Part shown: positions 55,276 through 64,000 of the stretch, in pieces
How positions within the stretch are numbered: the stretch's first letter is position 1
How the letters are laid out: each line of letters opens with the position of its first letter
Assembly: GCA_943736015.1 (NCBI GenBank)
Contig: OX031064.1
Span: forward strand, 39,173,361 to 39,237,360
Reading direction: 5' to 3'
From: Tridacna crocea
Lineage: Eukaryota; Mollusca; Bivalvia; Cardiida; Cardiidae
DNA: 64,000 bases
Notes under the pieces: model-generated
The model's database searches: none
Told to the model about the DNA's origin: nothing
The model's input: the letters and a program-made list of their open reading frames with translations, nothing else
Made by a program: the position numbers and the translations under genes

Positions 55276-55682
55276 TATATATATCTCAGGCTGTTTGGTC
55301 AGTATATAGAAAGTATGCAAGTCCACTGAATTAAATATTAGAAATGTACAACCTTACAAATAATACAATCAAAAACTGCTTGAATTTATACTTTATTATA
55401 TCAAGGGATTATTGGGATGTTAAAACTTTCCTGATGATTGTACATGCATTTACTTTGGGCTGCGAGTAAATATATTTTGCTAGATATAGGTTTACCAAGA
55501 AGAAAAAAAATCTTGTGCTGCAAGAAGCAAATGCACACCCCAAGAAAATTACAAAATAATTTCTTTCATTATATATACCTATATATTTTAACACAAAATA
55601 CTACAATTATTTCCCTTTTCACAGTCAGAAAACAAACACATGTTTTGTGTGTGCCAACAATATTCATCAATGGCACATAAAC

Positions 55683-55882
55683 CTGGGCCTGTTTTCACCA
55701 ATCATTCGTAACAACGGTCTTTGTCTTATTCTCCAGAATTTTCTACATTTGTAAGCGTCACAACTTCTGATTGGCTAAACCATTTGGTTTCGCCAATCAG
55801 AAGCTATGTTACTTACAAATTTAGAAATTCTTGCAGAATAAGACTAAGAATATTCTCAAGAATGGTTGGTGAATACATGGGC
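55683..55882. mobile_element. Hairpin element, about 200 bp
   Basis: Imperfect palindrome around CTTCTGATTGGC...GCCAATCAGAAG; ends GGGCCTGTTTTCACCAATCA and TGGTTGGTGAATACATGGGC. Confidence 0.75.
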
Positions 55883-56119
55883 CTGATGCATTATGAGGTA
55901 ACACTTTGACAAATCATGTCTATAACAAAGCTGAAGGTAGTCTGCACCAGGGTTACTTCAAAATACCAGGAAGAATTCGACAGATATAAATTTTATGTGC
56001 AAGTGATGCAGATATTCTGCATAATTGCAGGGGTTGGACCATTGCTACACAGAAGAAAAAATCTTCAGACTGCCAATCAAAAATTCTTCAAAACCTATGT
56101 ATATAGATTATAATAATTA

Positions 56120-56355
56120 TATAAACTCTTTCCCCAAAGTAAAAATGTTTGACTTGACAAACAACATAATAGATGTAGCTGAAATTATAATATGTGTCTT
56201 TGACAGGGTTGAAAACATTATGGGAAAAGGAGAATGCTGGTAACCAGCATCATCTTCTTTTCTCACTATTTCTAGTAATGTAAATGTTGTTCTCTGCAAG
56301 TATTTTCAATCTGAATGGGTTAAAATGTTGTTGGTAGGTGAAGAGTTTGGCATCA
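56120..56355 (-). mobile_element. MITE-A copy, degenerate
   Basis: Loop CTGGTAACCAGC with a shortened left arm (GGAGAATGC). Confidence 0.6.
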
Positions 56356-56614
56356 ATACAAGAAACCTACAACCTTCAGTATAGCACTCTTACTAATACA
56401 AGAAACCTACAACCTTAAGTATTTAAAGCACTCTTAACTGCCTGGATATACTTGAGATTTATACACGTTATAGTTGGAAGAATAAAAATATAGTAGTAAA
56501 TAACATTATGTACACAATTTTATGGATTTGCAATTATTCTATCTAGATCATAACATACTCCCATGATTACCTTATCGACTAGAACAGTCAAATCTGTCCT
56601 ATTTGCCACCTCTT

Positions 56615-56840
56615 TTAAGCCTTTACCCCATAAGGCATTTCTGTAGTATCTCTAATAGACCCTAAATAACAGCAAAGATGAAGCTGTTTCTTATGTGTAT
56701 ATGACACCTTTTGATAGCATAGAAAACAATGTGGCAAAAGGTGAAATTGCTGGTCACGAGCAATTTCACCTATTGCCACAATGTTATCCAAAGGCTCCAA
56801 CAAGCAATGCATAGAAATCAGTATCTATGCAGTGAAGGGC
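56615..56840 (+). mobile_element. MITE-B copy
   Basis: TTAA at 56615; hairpin GTGAAATTGCTGGTCACGAGC has one unpaired loop change. Confidence 0.82.
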
Positions 56841-57661
56841 CACCTCTTTTAGCAAACTTACGTATAAGAGGCCAAAACTTGAGTTTTAAATGTAAAATGT
56901 AAGAAGTTTACTTGTAATTACCAAGCTACTGTGGTAACTGAGCACTTGTTAACAGACTAATTCTATCAGTTACTGACCTAACTTTCACCATACAGCTTGA
57001 TTTATTAAGGCACAGGATCATTTTGTAAAACAGAACAGATTTGACTGTCCTTTGCTATAAATACATATTTCAACACAGGAACATTATTTTGAGCACCATG
57101 CTTTGAGCACATATTAAATATCTCTATTATTAGGGTAAAATTCCAGGACCCAAATTTTGATGCCATGTGTGGCAGCATCTAATCTGAATGTACAATGTTT
57201 GTAATTGTACACTTTATAACCCCCAGTAGTGTGTTAAGTAACTTGTATTCTTGTTATATAAATCCATTATCCATCAATTCATAATTCAACAAAGTTTCAG
57301 GTTTGTCCTAGTTGAAGGCATTTGAAGACACATACCATGTGACTAAAATTCTTACAAAGGATAGAATACAGTGTAGAAAGGGAAAAGAAAAAAATAATGG
57401 CTATATTCAAAGGTGCAAACTACAGAATCTACAGATTTAGTCGGTCTAGGTACATGTACCTTTGTGGTCAAAAACCAATTACTTGCTTTTGGGGACAGGA
57501 TATCTGGAGATCAGGCTGCACGAAAGAGCAGTCTAATCTTAGATCTACTCTGTCCACTACTTTTACAGATGCTTTGGCAAAAACATTATCCGCATCTATA
57601 CCCTTTTACCGCACAAAAAATGTTAGACTTGTCCAAACTGAAAGCATTTGCAAATGACAAT

Positions 57662-58107
57662 TTAATCCTTTCTCAAACAAACCCTGGTTTTTACGTGTCT
57701 GCAGTAAAAGTCTTCTGAAAACATTTTGGGAAAATGAGAAATTGCTTTTCTTTCTATGAAATTTTAAAAGTCAAAATGTATTATTCTGGCCATGTTTGAT
57801 GTCATCTGCAAATGCTCTCATATTTGACCAGTCCAAATTTGGTTATGTAGTAAAGAGTTATCTTTTTCCCAAATTACAAAATTTTAGACTAGTCAAAATT
57901 GAAAGCATTAATTTGCAGATTAAGATCTAGAATAAAAAATGGAATGTGTTTTTGGGAAGCCTAGTTGAAATAACCGTGAGTAAAAAATTGGAATATGTTT
58001 AAGGAAGGGTAGCAAGTTGACCAGCATTTTCTCATTTTCCCTCATTGTTTTCTGTTGGCTTCTTTCTCAGGATCATTAAAACCTGGAATTGTGAAGAAAA
58101 AGGTTAA
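57662..58107. mobile_element. Two decayed MITE-A copies, convergent
   Basis: 57662-57862 (+, hairpin damaged) and 57858-58107 (-), meeting at GAGTTATC. Confidence 0.6.
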
Positions 58108-58886
58108 GTATTTAGATTACACATCAGCAAGAAGGTACATGACAAGGCACTTCAGTTGATTCGTATAAATTAACACAAAGGAAATACAGAAAACATGTGG
58201 TGTACAACCAGTGGGAAATCTGATGTAATTTGGGATATGTTTCTTCCACTTTATGTCATCTCATAATTCAGCCCTCTGGTCAATTATTGATACTATACAT
58301 GTGAAAAAAAAATATGTCACCAAAAACAAGATTACTGTGCATAGCTAAAACTGATTTGGATATTTTTGCTTGAATTTCTTCCTCTGTACAAAATATGCCC
58401 CCATATTTCGGCATATATTTTGCTTATGAATGATTATGAAAATAAATTAATGCAAAAACCTTGTAACAATATATGCCATGCATGTTTCAGAAAAATGTTG
58501 AATCACTTCAAAATTTCAGCTTACATATGCGTAAGACTGTTAGTAAAACAGTCTCCAGGAGAGAAAGAGACTTCACAACCGTACTGAAGTTGTTTACAAC
58601 ATGGGAAAGAGCTAAATGATTAGTCATTGCAGTGTTGCCCCTTTTGACAAGGGTAGCCAAAATCCAAGTCATTAGACAACTCTGTATGGCACATTTACAG
58701 GTAAACCCTGTGCAATTGCTACTTTCCCTTTGGGAAAGAAGTTTTTGTGGACAGTGCAGATCACAAATATGCAGTATGATCCCTGATCTGCACTGTTGAC
58801 TGCTTTATTCGAGATAATAACTGACCTGGTTCTTATTCTTGTAGCTTTTGAGAAAATGCAATGTATTTATTCAATAATGTAAGTAT

Positions 58887-59113
58887 TTAACCCTTTACCA
58901 AAACATCCCTTGTTTTCACAACCCTGGTAACAAAGGCTTCTGAAAACATTGTGGGAAAAGGAGAAAATGCCGGTAACCAGCGTTTTCTCCTTTTCCCACA
59001 GTCTTTTTCAACTCTGTAAGAGAACACAAGTTCATTTGCAAAATTTTGAATCTATTATCTGCAGATGTGTCTGAAATAGCAAGAGTCCAAAATTTGAAAT
59101 TTGGGAAAGGGTT
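58887..59113 (+). mobile_element. MITE-A copy
   Basis: TTAA at 58887. The loop pair is CGGTAACCAGCG, with C-G altered on both sides of the stem. Confidence 0.8.
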
Positions 59114-59477
59114 GAAAAACTTTTACTGCAGAGTAGCAAGTCATTTTTTACAGGGCAATAGTAAATGTCCTTTTTCCTACAGAGACAAAATCAAAATATC
59201 AACTAATTGCAAGTTTTTAATGAGGTAGAGCAGGTCATTATTCATAAGTTAAAAATTATTTTTCAACCCCTACAGTGCAGTACAAAACTAAAGTTGCCAA
59301 TGTAGCCATTGTAAATATAGATCAAGATCACAATACACAGAACATGTAGTCTTATCTTTGATCTACACTTTCTGTTTTGCAGAAACACAATAATGAAAAC
59401 ACTCCTGTAACTGTCTTTTTTTTTTTTTTGAAGGATGAGTATTTTTCTGTCAAGTTTGTTCAGCCTTAGTGAGATAG

Positions 59478-59687
59478 TTAACCTTTTACCAAATAATCCC
59501 TAGATTTTATGATCCCGAGAAAGAATCCTATAGAAAACAGTGGGAAAAGGAGAAAATGCTGGTAACCACCATTTTCTCCTTTTCATAAGATGCTTTCTAC
59601 CCTGCTGGAAGTTTAATTTTTGAATAATATTTATTTTGTCTTCTGTAAGTGCTAAAATAGAATACTTCTGTAAGTCTAAAATTAAAC
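59478..59687 (+). mobile_element. MITE-A copy
   Basis: TTAA at 59478; loop CTGGTAACCACC; left arm shortened (GAAAACAGTGGG). Confidence 0.75.
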
Positions 59688-59929
59688 CCAACAATTTCGG
59701 TCTGGATATAAAACTAAAATAAAATTTTCATGGTAGCTATTGTCTACAATATTTCAACAATGCAGACAGTGAAGATCTAAGATCAGACTGCACATTTTGT
59801 ACCATCTGTTTTTGACCTTTAATGGCTGCAAATGCACAACTAGTTGTAAAGGGTGGTTTATGGCAACACAAATGGCAACATTATGTATTTGTCTACACTG
59901 GAAGCAGTTGTTGATGAGGTTTTAAATAT

Positions 59930-60075
59930 GGGTCAATCATGATCAACTGGAGTTGTCTTGCTTGGGGTAGAAAACATCATAGAAAAAGGAGAAAATGCTG
60001 GCAACCAGCATTTTCTCCTTTTCCCTGGATGTTTTAAATAGCATTTTTCCTTGTGGAAGCTTCAACATGGGATCA
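59930..60075 (-). mobile_element. MITE-A copy, ends lost
   Basis: Only the hairpin (loop CTGGCAACCAGC) and its near flanks remain. Confidence 0.6.
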
Positions 60076-60246
60076 CTTTGCTAAGAATCAAATGTACGTC
60101 TACATCATTAATGACACATAATAATATAAATATAAGATATATACCATAACTGTGTATAATGTGAAAAAGATTCACAAACTCGATCAGATAATCTTTAATG
60201 CTGTCACAACAAAGTTTTTTTTGAAGATCACAATTTATCACAAGTA

Positions 60247-60385
60247 TCAGACAGTGCTGTCTACAGTTCTTGATGTTTGTGGAACCTGGCTGGAAAACAG
60301 TCCTGTAGCCTCATTGGCAATCACCCTTACTGCCGCTTTGCACATTGGACAATTGTTTTTATGCCGAAGCCATTCCAATAAACAC
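60247..60385 (-). CDS. RNF24/122-like last exon: end of RING-H2 and tail
   Basis: One base plus 45 codons and TGA. CLLEWLRHKNNCPMCK completes the RING; acceptor TTTCTGTAG. Confidence 0.85.
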
Positions 60386-63314
60386 CTACAGAAATGAAAT
60401 TTGCTCTTTACTTTATACATTGAAAGGAATAACACTGTAACAATATTTTTTCTTCTTCAAAATTATGTAAGACCCTGGTACCTCAATTGGAAGAGTGCAG
60501 ACCTTGAAACCAGTGAGTTCATCGTTCAATTCCCTAACTCTGCATGGGCGATCAAAAATAGTCTTTGCCATAGGATTCATTCCTCACTGCTGAACATTGT
60601 TTCAAAAATGTTCATGCGTAAAAGCAGCCAATGCATTGGGAAGCATGAAGTGGGCAGTGCTGCTTAGAGAAAATCATAGAAAGCATGGACAGGGGTTCTA
60701 TACACTGTGATACAACAGTGATATAACTGAAATAAAGTTGAAAAATGACAGTAAACCCCCCTTTTGCAACAGGTGTAATTTATGTGTATTTTTCACTTGA
60801 AAAGTCATAAATTACTATTAACAATGAGAGCCACAAATAAAATCAAGTAAAGTCAACAAACATTTTTAACCTAGGAAATAAGACCCAAATAAGTGCACTT
60901 TCCTGGTTGTTGTTATTATAAACACATTTCAGTGTGGTGGATGCTGCAGATCAAAGATCAGACTGCATCTATTGATCAGTCTGATATTGATCTATACAGG
61001 CTACAAAGGAAAACTATAGCTCTGAAACAAGCTTTAAAGCTCAACAAAAATTAAGTCAGTAAATACCGTAAATGGAACATATGTTGACATGGACATATTG
61101 CAACTCTTTCTTTATTTAGAAACTCCTCTAAACAAACCGGACATGTCTGAAAATAAATGCAAATCAAATTCATTAAGTTGGAGCAAACTATTGGCTAACC
61201 CTTTACCACACATTCCCTATTGATAATGGCCCTGAGAAAGAAGCCTTTGAAAACATTGTGGGAAATGGAGAAATTGCTGGTTACCCGCATTTTCTCTTTA
61301 ACTCTTTACAAACAGACTGGTACGGATTAAAAGCGCTTGCAGCCAACAAAATAAAAGTAGCTCAAAAATTGAAATTCATTTCCAACAGGGTAGAAAACTT
61401 TGTGGGAAAAGGAAAAAAATGCTGATTACCAAAATTTTCTCCTTTTCCTACAATGTTTTCAAAAGGCTTCTATTTCAGGGTCGTAAAAACCTGGGATTGT
61501 TTGGTAAAGGGTTAACTGAGATATTTTCTACCCTTTCCAAGATAAATTTTAGCTTTTGAGTAAGTTATGTCCTTTTACCACACAACTTCTAGTTTTAATG
61601 GCCCTAAGGAAGAAGAAAACTGAAAACATTAAACTGAAAAGAAGAAAATACTGGTTGTCAGCATTTTCTCCGTTCCCAACAATGTTTTATACCCTATTGA
61701 AGTTTAATGTCCCAAAGATGAGTCAAAATTGTTGTCTGCAAATCCATTCTATTTGGACCAGTCAAATTTTTTCTGATGTGGTGAGGAGTTAAGCATTAAA
61801 TGAGGTGTAAATGAGGGGACTTATCGTTGAAAGGAAAGAAAGCATTGATGCCAGAAAAATAGTACTAGCTAGAGCATTCTCTGCTTTTTCAACAAAGTTT
61901 TCAATTGCTTTCTTCTACAAGGTCATCACTTCTAAACCTTCAATCTAAAACTACACACATTTATTTTAAATCCCCTGTGAACCAAGATTTATGATATTTA
62001 TCAATCCTTCTTTAAAAGCTGTTAATGAAGACCTAACCAATACCTTTGCCACACTGTGCATAATTCTTTAAGTTGTTGAGTTGTTTGTTTGAAAGGAATC
62101 TAAAACATCCTTTAAGTTATAATGTGACAGCAAGTGCACCTATCCATGCATTTCTGGATTTTCTTCTACCAAAACTTAGCACAATTATCTTTCCAAGGGA
62201 CTGGCTGCTTTCCCATGTCACCACTGTCAAAGGAATGGTTAATGGTAAGAGAGGAATAAATCTCGTTGCAACAACTTTCATCAACAATCAGAAAGAAATT
62301 CAATGAGCTGGGGATCTAAACCAGCATAGCCCTGGTTAAAGTCATCTATGTACACCAAGAATTTCCTGTGCTGTAATGAGCCGCTCTACAACAAATATAG
62401 TAAAGTGTTTCTACTTACATCATTCTGGAATTTCTTCCTCTTACTCACAGTAAAAATAATCTGCAAAAAAAAAAAACTCAGGAGAGATGACGTCAACATT
62501 TCCTGATTTGAACTCTTTACCAAAGTTTTAACAACCATGGGAAAGAAGGCTTTCGAAATCATTGTGGCAAAGCAGAAAATGTTGGTATTCTGCAATTTCT
62601 CTCTTTTCCACTATGTTTTCTACATTTTCAAAGAGAAGTTCCATAACTTGGCTTACATTACAATTTATCATCTGCAATTAGTTTGGGCATTGGTAAGTCA
62701 TTTTTTGTTTGGTTTTGCTAGGAATTAAACATAAGAACTTAACATTTTTTTTTTTCAAATCTAAAACCTTACATTGGTATATCTCTACAACACAATCCCA
62801 AGTTTTAACGACCCTGGGGAAGAAGTCCTTTGAAAACATTGTAGGAAAAGGAGAAAATGCTGGTAACCAGCATTTTCTCCTTTTCCCACAATGTTTTCTA
62901 CCCTATCACATACAGAAATCGTCTGTTTAGCTACATTCAATATGTTGTCTGCAAATGCTTTGAATTTGGTCTAGGCCTGGATATTGTCGTTTGGTAGAGT
63001 TAAACAAACTACTTATAACATGATAATGACAGTCTCAAAGGCTGATCTTGCTCATCACAGGATTTGAACTCAGAACCTATGATGTGAGAGATCAATCTTC
63101 TTATAACCCTGCAACACTGTCTCTCAAATATGGAACTTCATACAGCTGAAACAAACGGAACTGAAACTATGATTAAGGACAGTTAAAAAAAAAAAAACTT
63201 TTAAAAATCACAAAACTATGAAAGATTTTATTTTTGGTCTATTATACACCAAATCATTATTTTATAAGACTTACCTTTTTATATCCTCTCTCTTGTTTAG
63301 CTTGTCTTTTGAGT
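60247..63314 (-). CDS. RNF24/RNF122-like RING-H2 E3 ligase (3' part, four exons)
   Basis: On the - strand the exons are 63314-63275, 62460-62419, 61146-61067 and 60385-60247. They join in phase to about 99 residues and TGA; the N-terminal exon(s) lie right of the window. Reading order: RLKRQAKQERGYKK (cytosolic side of the membrane span in RNF24/122), a lysine-rich linker (SKRKKFQND), then a full RING-H2: CPVC, CPCQHMFH, CLLEWL, CPMC. The eight zinc ligands are all present, with the CPCxHxFH and CLxxWL spacing of RNF24/RNF122. A 25-residue Ser/Thr-rich tail ends VDSTV. The family is a membrane-anchored ubiquitin ligase of endomembranes. Only the last exon is long enough to show as an ORF; the RING is split between the last two exons. 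Confidence 0.8.
60462..60740 (+). mobile_element. SINE family 3, fullest copy
   Basis: tRNA-like head with A-box-like TACCTCAATTGGAAGAGTGC and B-box-like CGTTCAATTCCC, then AAAGCAGCCAATGCATTGGG and a tail TAACTGAAATAAAGTTG. It lies in the last intron of the RNF gene. Confidence 0.7.
61067..61146 (-). CDS. RNF24/122-like exon: first part of RING-H2
   Basis: 26 codons plus two bases, TCPVCLEEF to CPCQHMFHL. Acceptor TTTTCAG. The donor GTATTT is chosen over an earlier GTTCCA because it keeps the second histidine and the right spacing. Confidence 0.8.
61196..61570 (+). mobile_element. MITE-A copy interrupted by another MITE-A
   Basis: Left part 61196-61297 stops in the right hairpin arm (CATTTTCTC) and resumes at 61516 with ATTTTCTACCC. 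Confidence 0.75.
61298..61515 (-). mobile_element. MITE-A copy inserted in the copy above
   Basis: TTAA at 61298 and 61512; loop GCTGATTACC. Confidence 0.8.
61562..61792 (+). mobile_element. MITE-A copy, divergent
   Basis: TTAA at 61789; loop CTGGTTGTCAGC. Confidence 0.7.
62090..62400 (-). mobile_element. SINE family 3
   Basis: Contains GGACTGGCTGCTTTCCC and ATCCATGCATTTCTGGATTT; it ends about 20 bases from a coding exon of the RNF gene. Confidence 0.6.
62419..62460 (-). CDS. RNF24/122-like exon: linker
   Basis: 14 codons (IIFTVSKRKKFQND) between TTTTTGCAG and GTAAGT. A SINE lies immediately beside its donor. Confidence 0.65.
62507..62730 (+). mobile_element. MITE-A copy, degenerate
   Basis: TGAACTCTTTACC left end, loop GTTGGTATTCTGC. 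Confidence 0.6.
62785..63003 (+). mobile_element. MITE-A copy
   Basis: TTAA at 63000; hairpin intact apart from one base; left TTAACCC lost. Confidence 0.8.
63275..63314 (-). CDS. RNF24/122-like exon: juxtamembrane
   Basis: 40 bases: one to complete Arg, then 13 codons LKRQAKQERGYKK. Acceptor TTATTCAG, donor GTAAGT. Confidence 0.7.
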
Positions 63315-63458
63315 CTGAATAAAAGAAAGAATAAACTGAGGCATCTAAAAATACAATGTTATTCCCTTTTTTTTTTCAAATGTTTCTCATACAAATAAGA
63401 TCACATATTTTCATTTGATAAAGGCTGTTTGCCATGATATTCAATGAAAGCTGTTCAC

Positions 63459-63687
63459 TTAACTTTTTACTCCACGGATACTCATTTCTACGCATAGCTT
63501 GTAGGAGCCTTTGGAAAACATCGTGGCAAAAGGTGAAATTGCTCATGACGAGAAATTTCACCTTTTGTCACAATGTTTCTATGCTATCAAAAGGTGTCAT
63601 ATACACATAAGAAACGGCTTCATCCTTGCTGTTATTTAGGGTCAATTAGAGATACCACAGAAATGCCTTATGGGGTAAAGGGTTTAT
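63459..63687 (-). mobile_element. MITE-B copy
   Basis: TTAA at 63459; loop GCTCATGACGAG; right end GGGGTAAAGGGTTTA. Confidence 0.82.
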
Positions 63688-64000
63688 GTAATAATATATG
63701 TACTTTGTATATTGTATTTCAATTCCCTGCAGGACTATTTCTCTTTCTGATAACAAAGTTTAGACTTTTGAAAGTGATTTTTGACTCCTCAAAATTCATA
63801 CAAATCCATATTGATCATATATTCATACCACAGGTGTTTTCTAGGTCTTCTGCTGCAAACCTCTTTTAATCTACTGGCAGAGAATTAAGTTTTGCTTTTA
63901 TACTAGCATATATTATGAATTCATAATGCTAAAAGACAAACAAGAAATGGAAATTTTAAAAAAACTTGAAATGGCTACTTTTCCAATGATACTATTTGTC

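Noticed and set aside
57397-57718. Overlapping frames of 86 and 101 codons
   Set aside because: They run into MITE-A sequence (CAAACTGAAAGCATTTGCAA) and show no recognisable domain or splice sites.
530-63003. CRISPR-like array, because a palindrome recurs about every kilobase
   Set aside because: Spacing is irregular and each palindrome lies in a 225-bp element with TTAA ends; the genome is an animal one.

Overview
The window looks like a gene-sparse stretch of a bivalve mollusc genome. All four recognisable genes are ordinary animal genes split by introns with GT-AG borders. The noncoding DNA is packed with small transposons, tRNA-derived SINEs and long elements that begin GCTCACCTGAGC and end CAGGTGAGC...CCCTCTTGT, a type I associate with bivalves. 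The species cannot be read from the sequence.

Layout. (1) 400-27901, + strand: the last 11 exons of a MET/RON-like receptor (IPT repeats, one membrane span, tyrosine-kinase domain, short tail). Its 5' part lies to the left of the window. (2) 28304-34757: intergenic, only repeats. (3) 34758-42542, - strand: a complete five-exon gene (458 aa), probably the PAAT/C10orf88 ATPase family. (4) 42543-43297: a 755-bp head-to-head gap that must hold both promoters. (5) 43298-52648, + strand: a complete four-exon AIMP2 gene (311 aa), the scaffold of the multi-aminoacyl-tRNA synthetase complex. (6) 52721-60246: intergenic, repeats. (7) 60247-63314, - strand: the last four exons of an RNF24/RNF122-like RING-H2 E3 ligase gene. 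Its transmembrane N-terminus lies to the right of the window. All exon joins below were checked by hand for reading frame, and each gene reads through without a stop.

The most striking content is not genic. One miniature element, called MITE-A here (about 225 bp, TTAA target duplication, ends CCCTTTACC / GGTAAAGGG, piggyBac-like), occurs roughly 70 times, about once per kilobase and covering roughly a fifth of the window. Its centre is a perfect 33-bp-arm hairpin with a single unpaired base. A second family (MITE-B) has unrelated flanks but a hairpin of exactly the same geometry. Hairpin sequences differ between subfamilies by paired changes on both arms. Copies are often joined end to end through one shared TTAA. 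Longer elements have repeatedly landed inside MITE-A copies, giving a relative age order. Throughout, MITE-A '+' orientation means the end reading CCCTTTACCAAACAATCCC comes first.

Other mobile DNA: a 3-kb element with 27-bp inverted ends in AIMP2 intron 2, carrying about ten copies of GTAACGTATGTTTC; a 532-bp Mutator-like element with a FLYWCH zinc-finger remnant; a 379-bp hAT-like element; foldback elements; three SINE families; and several tandem arrays. No CRISPR array, rRNA or functional tRNA gene was seen.
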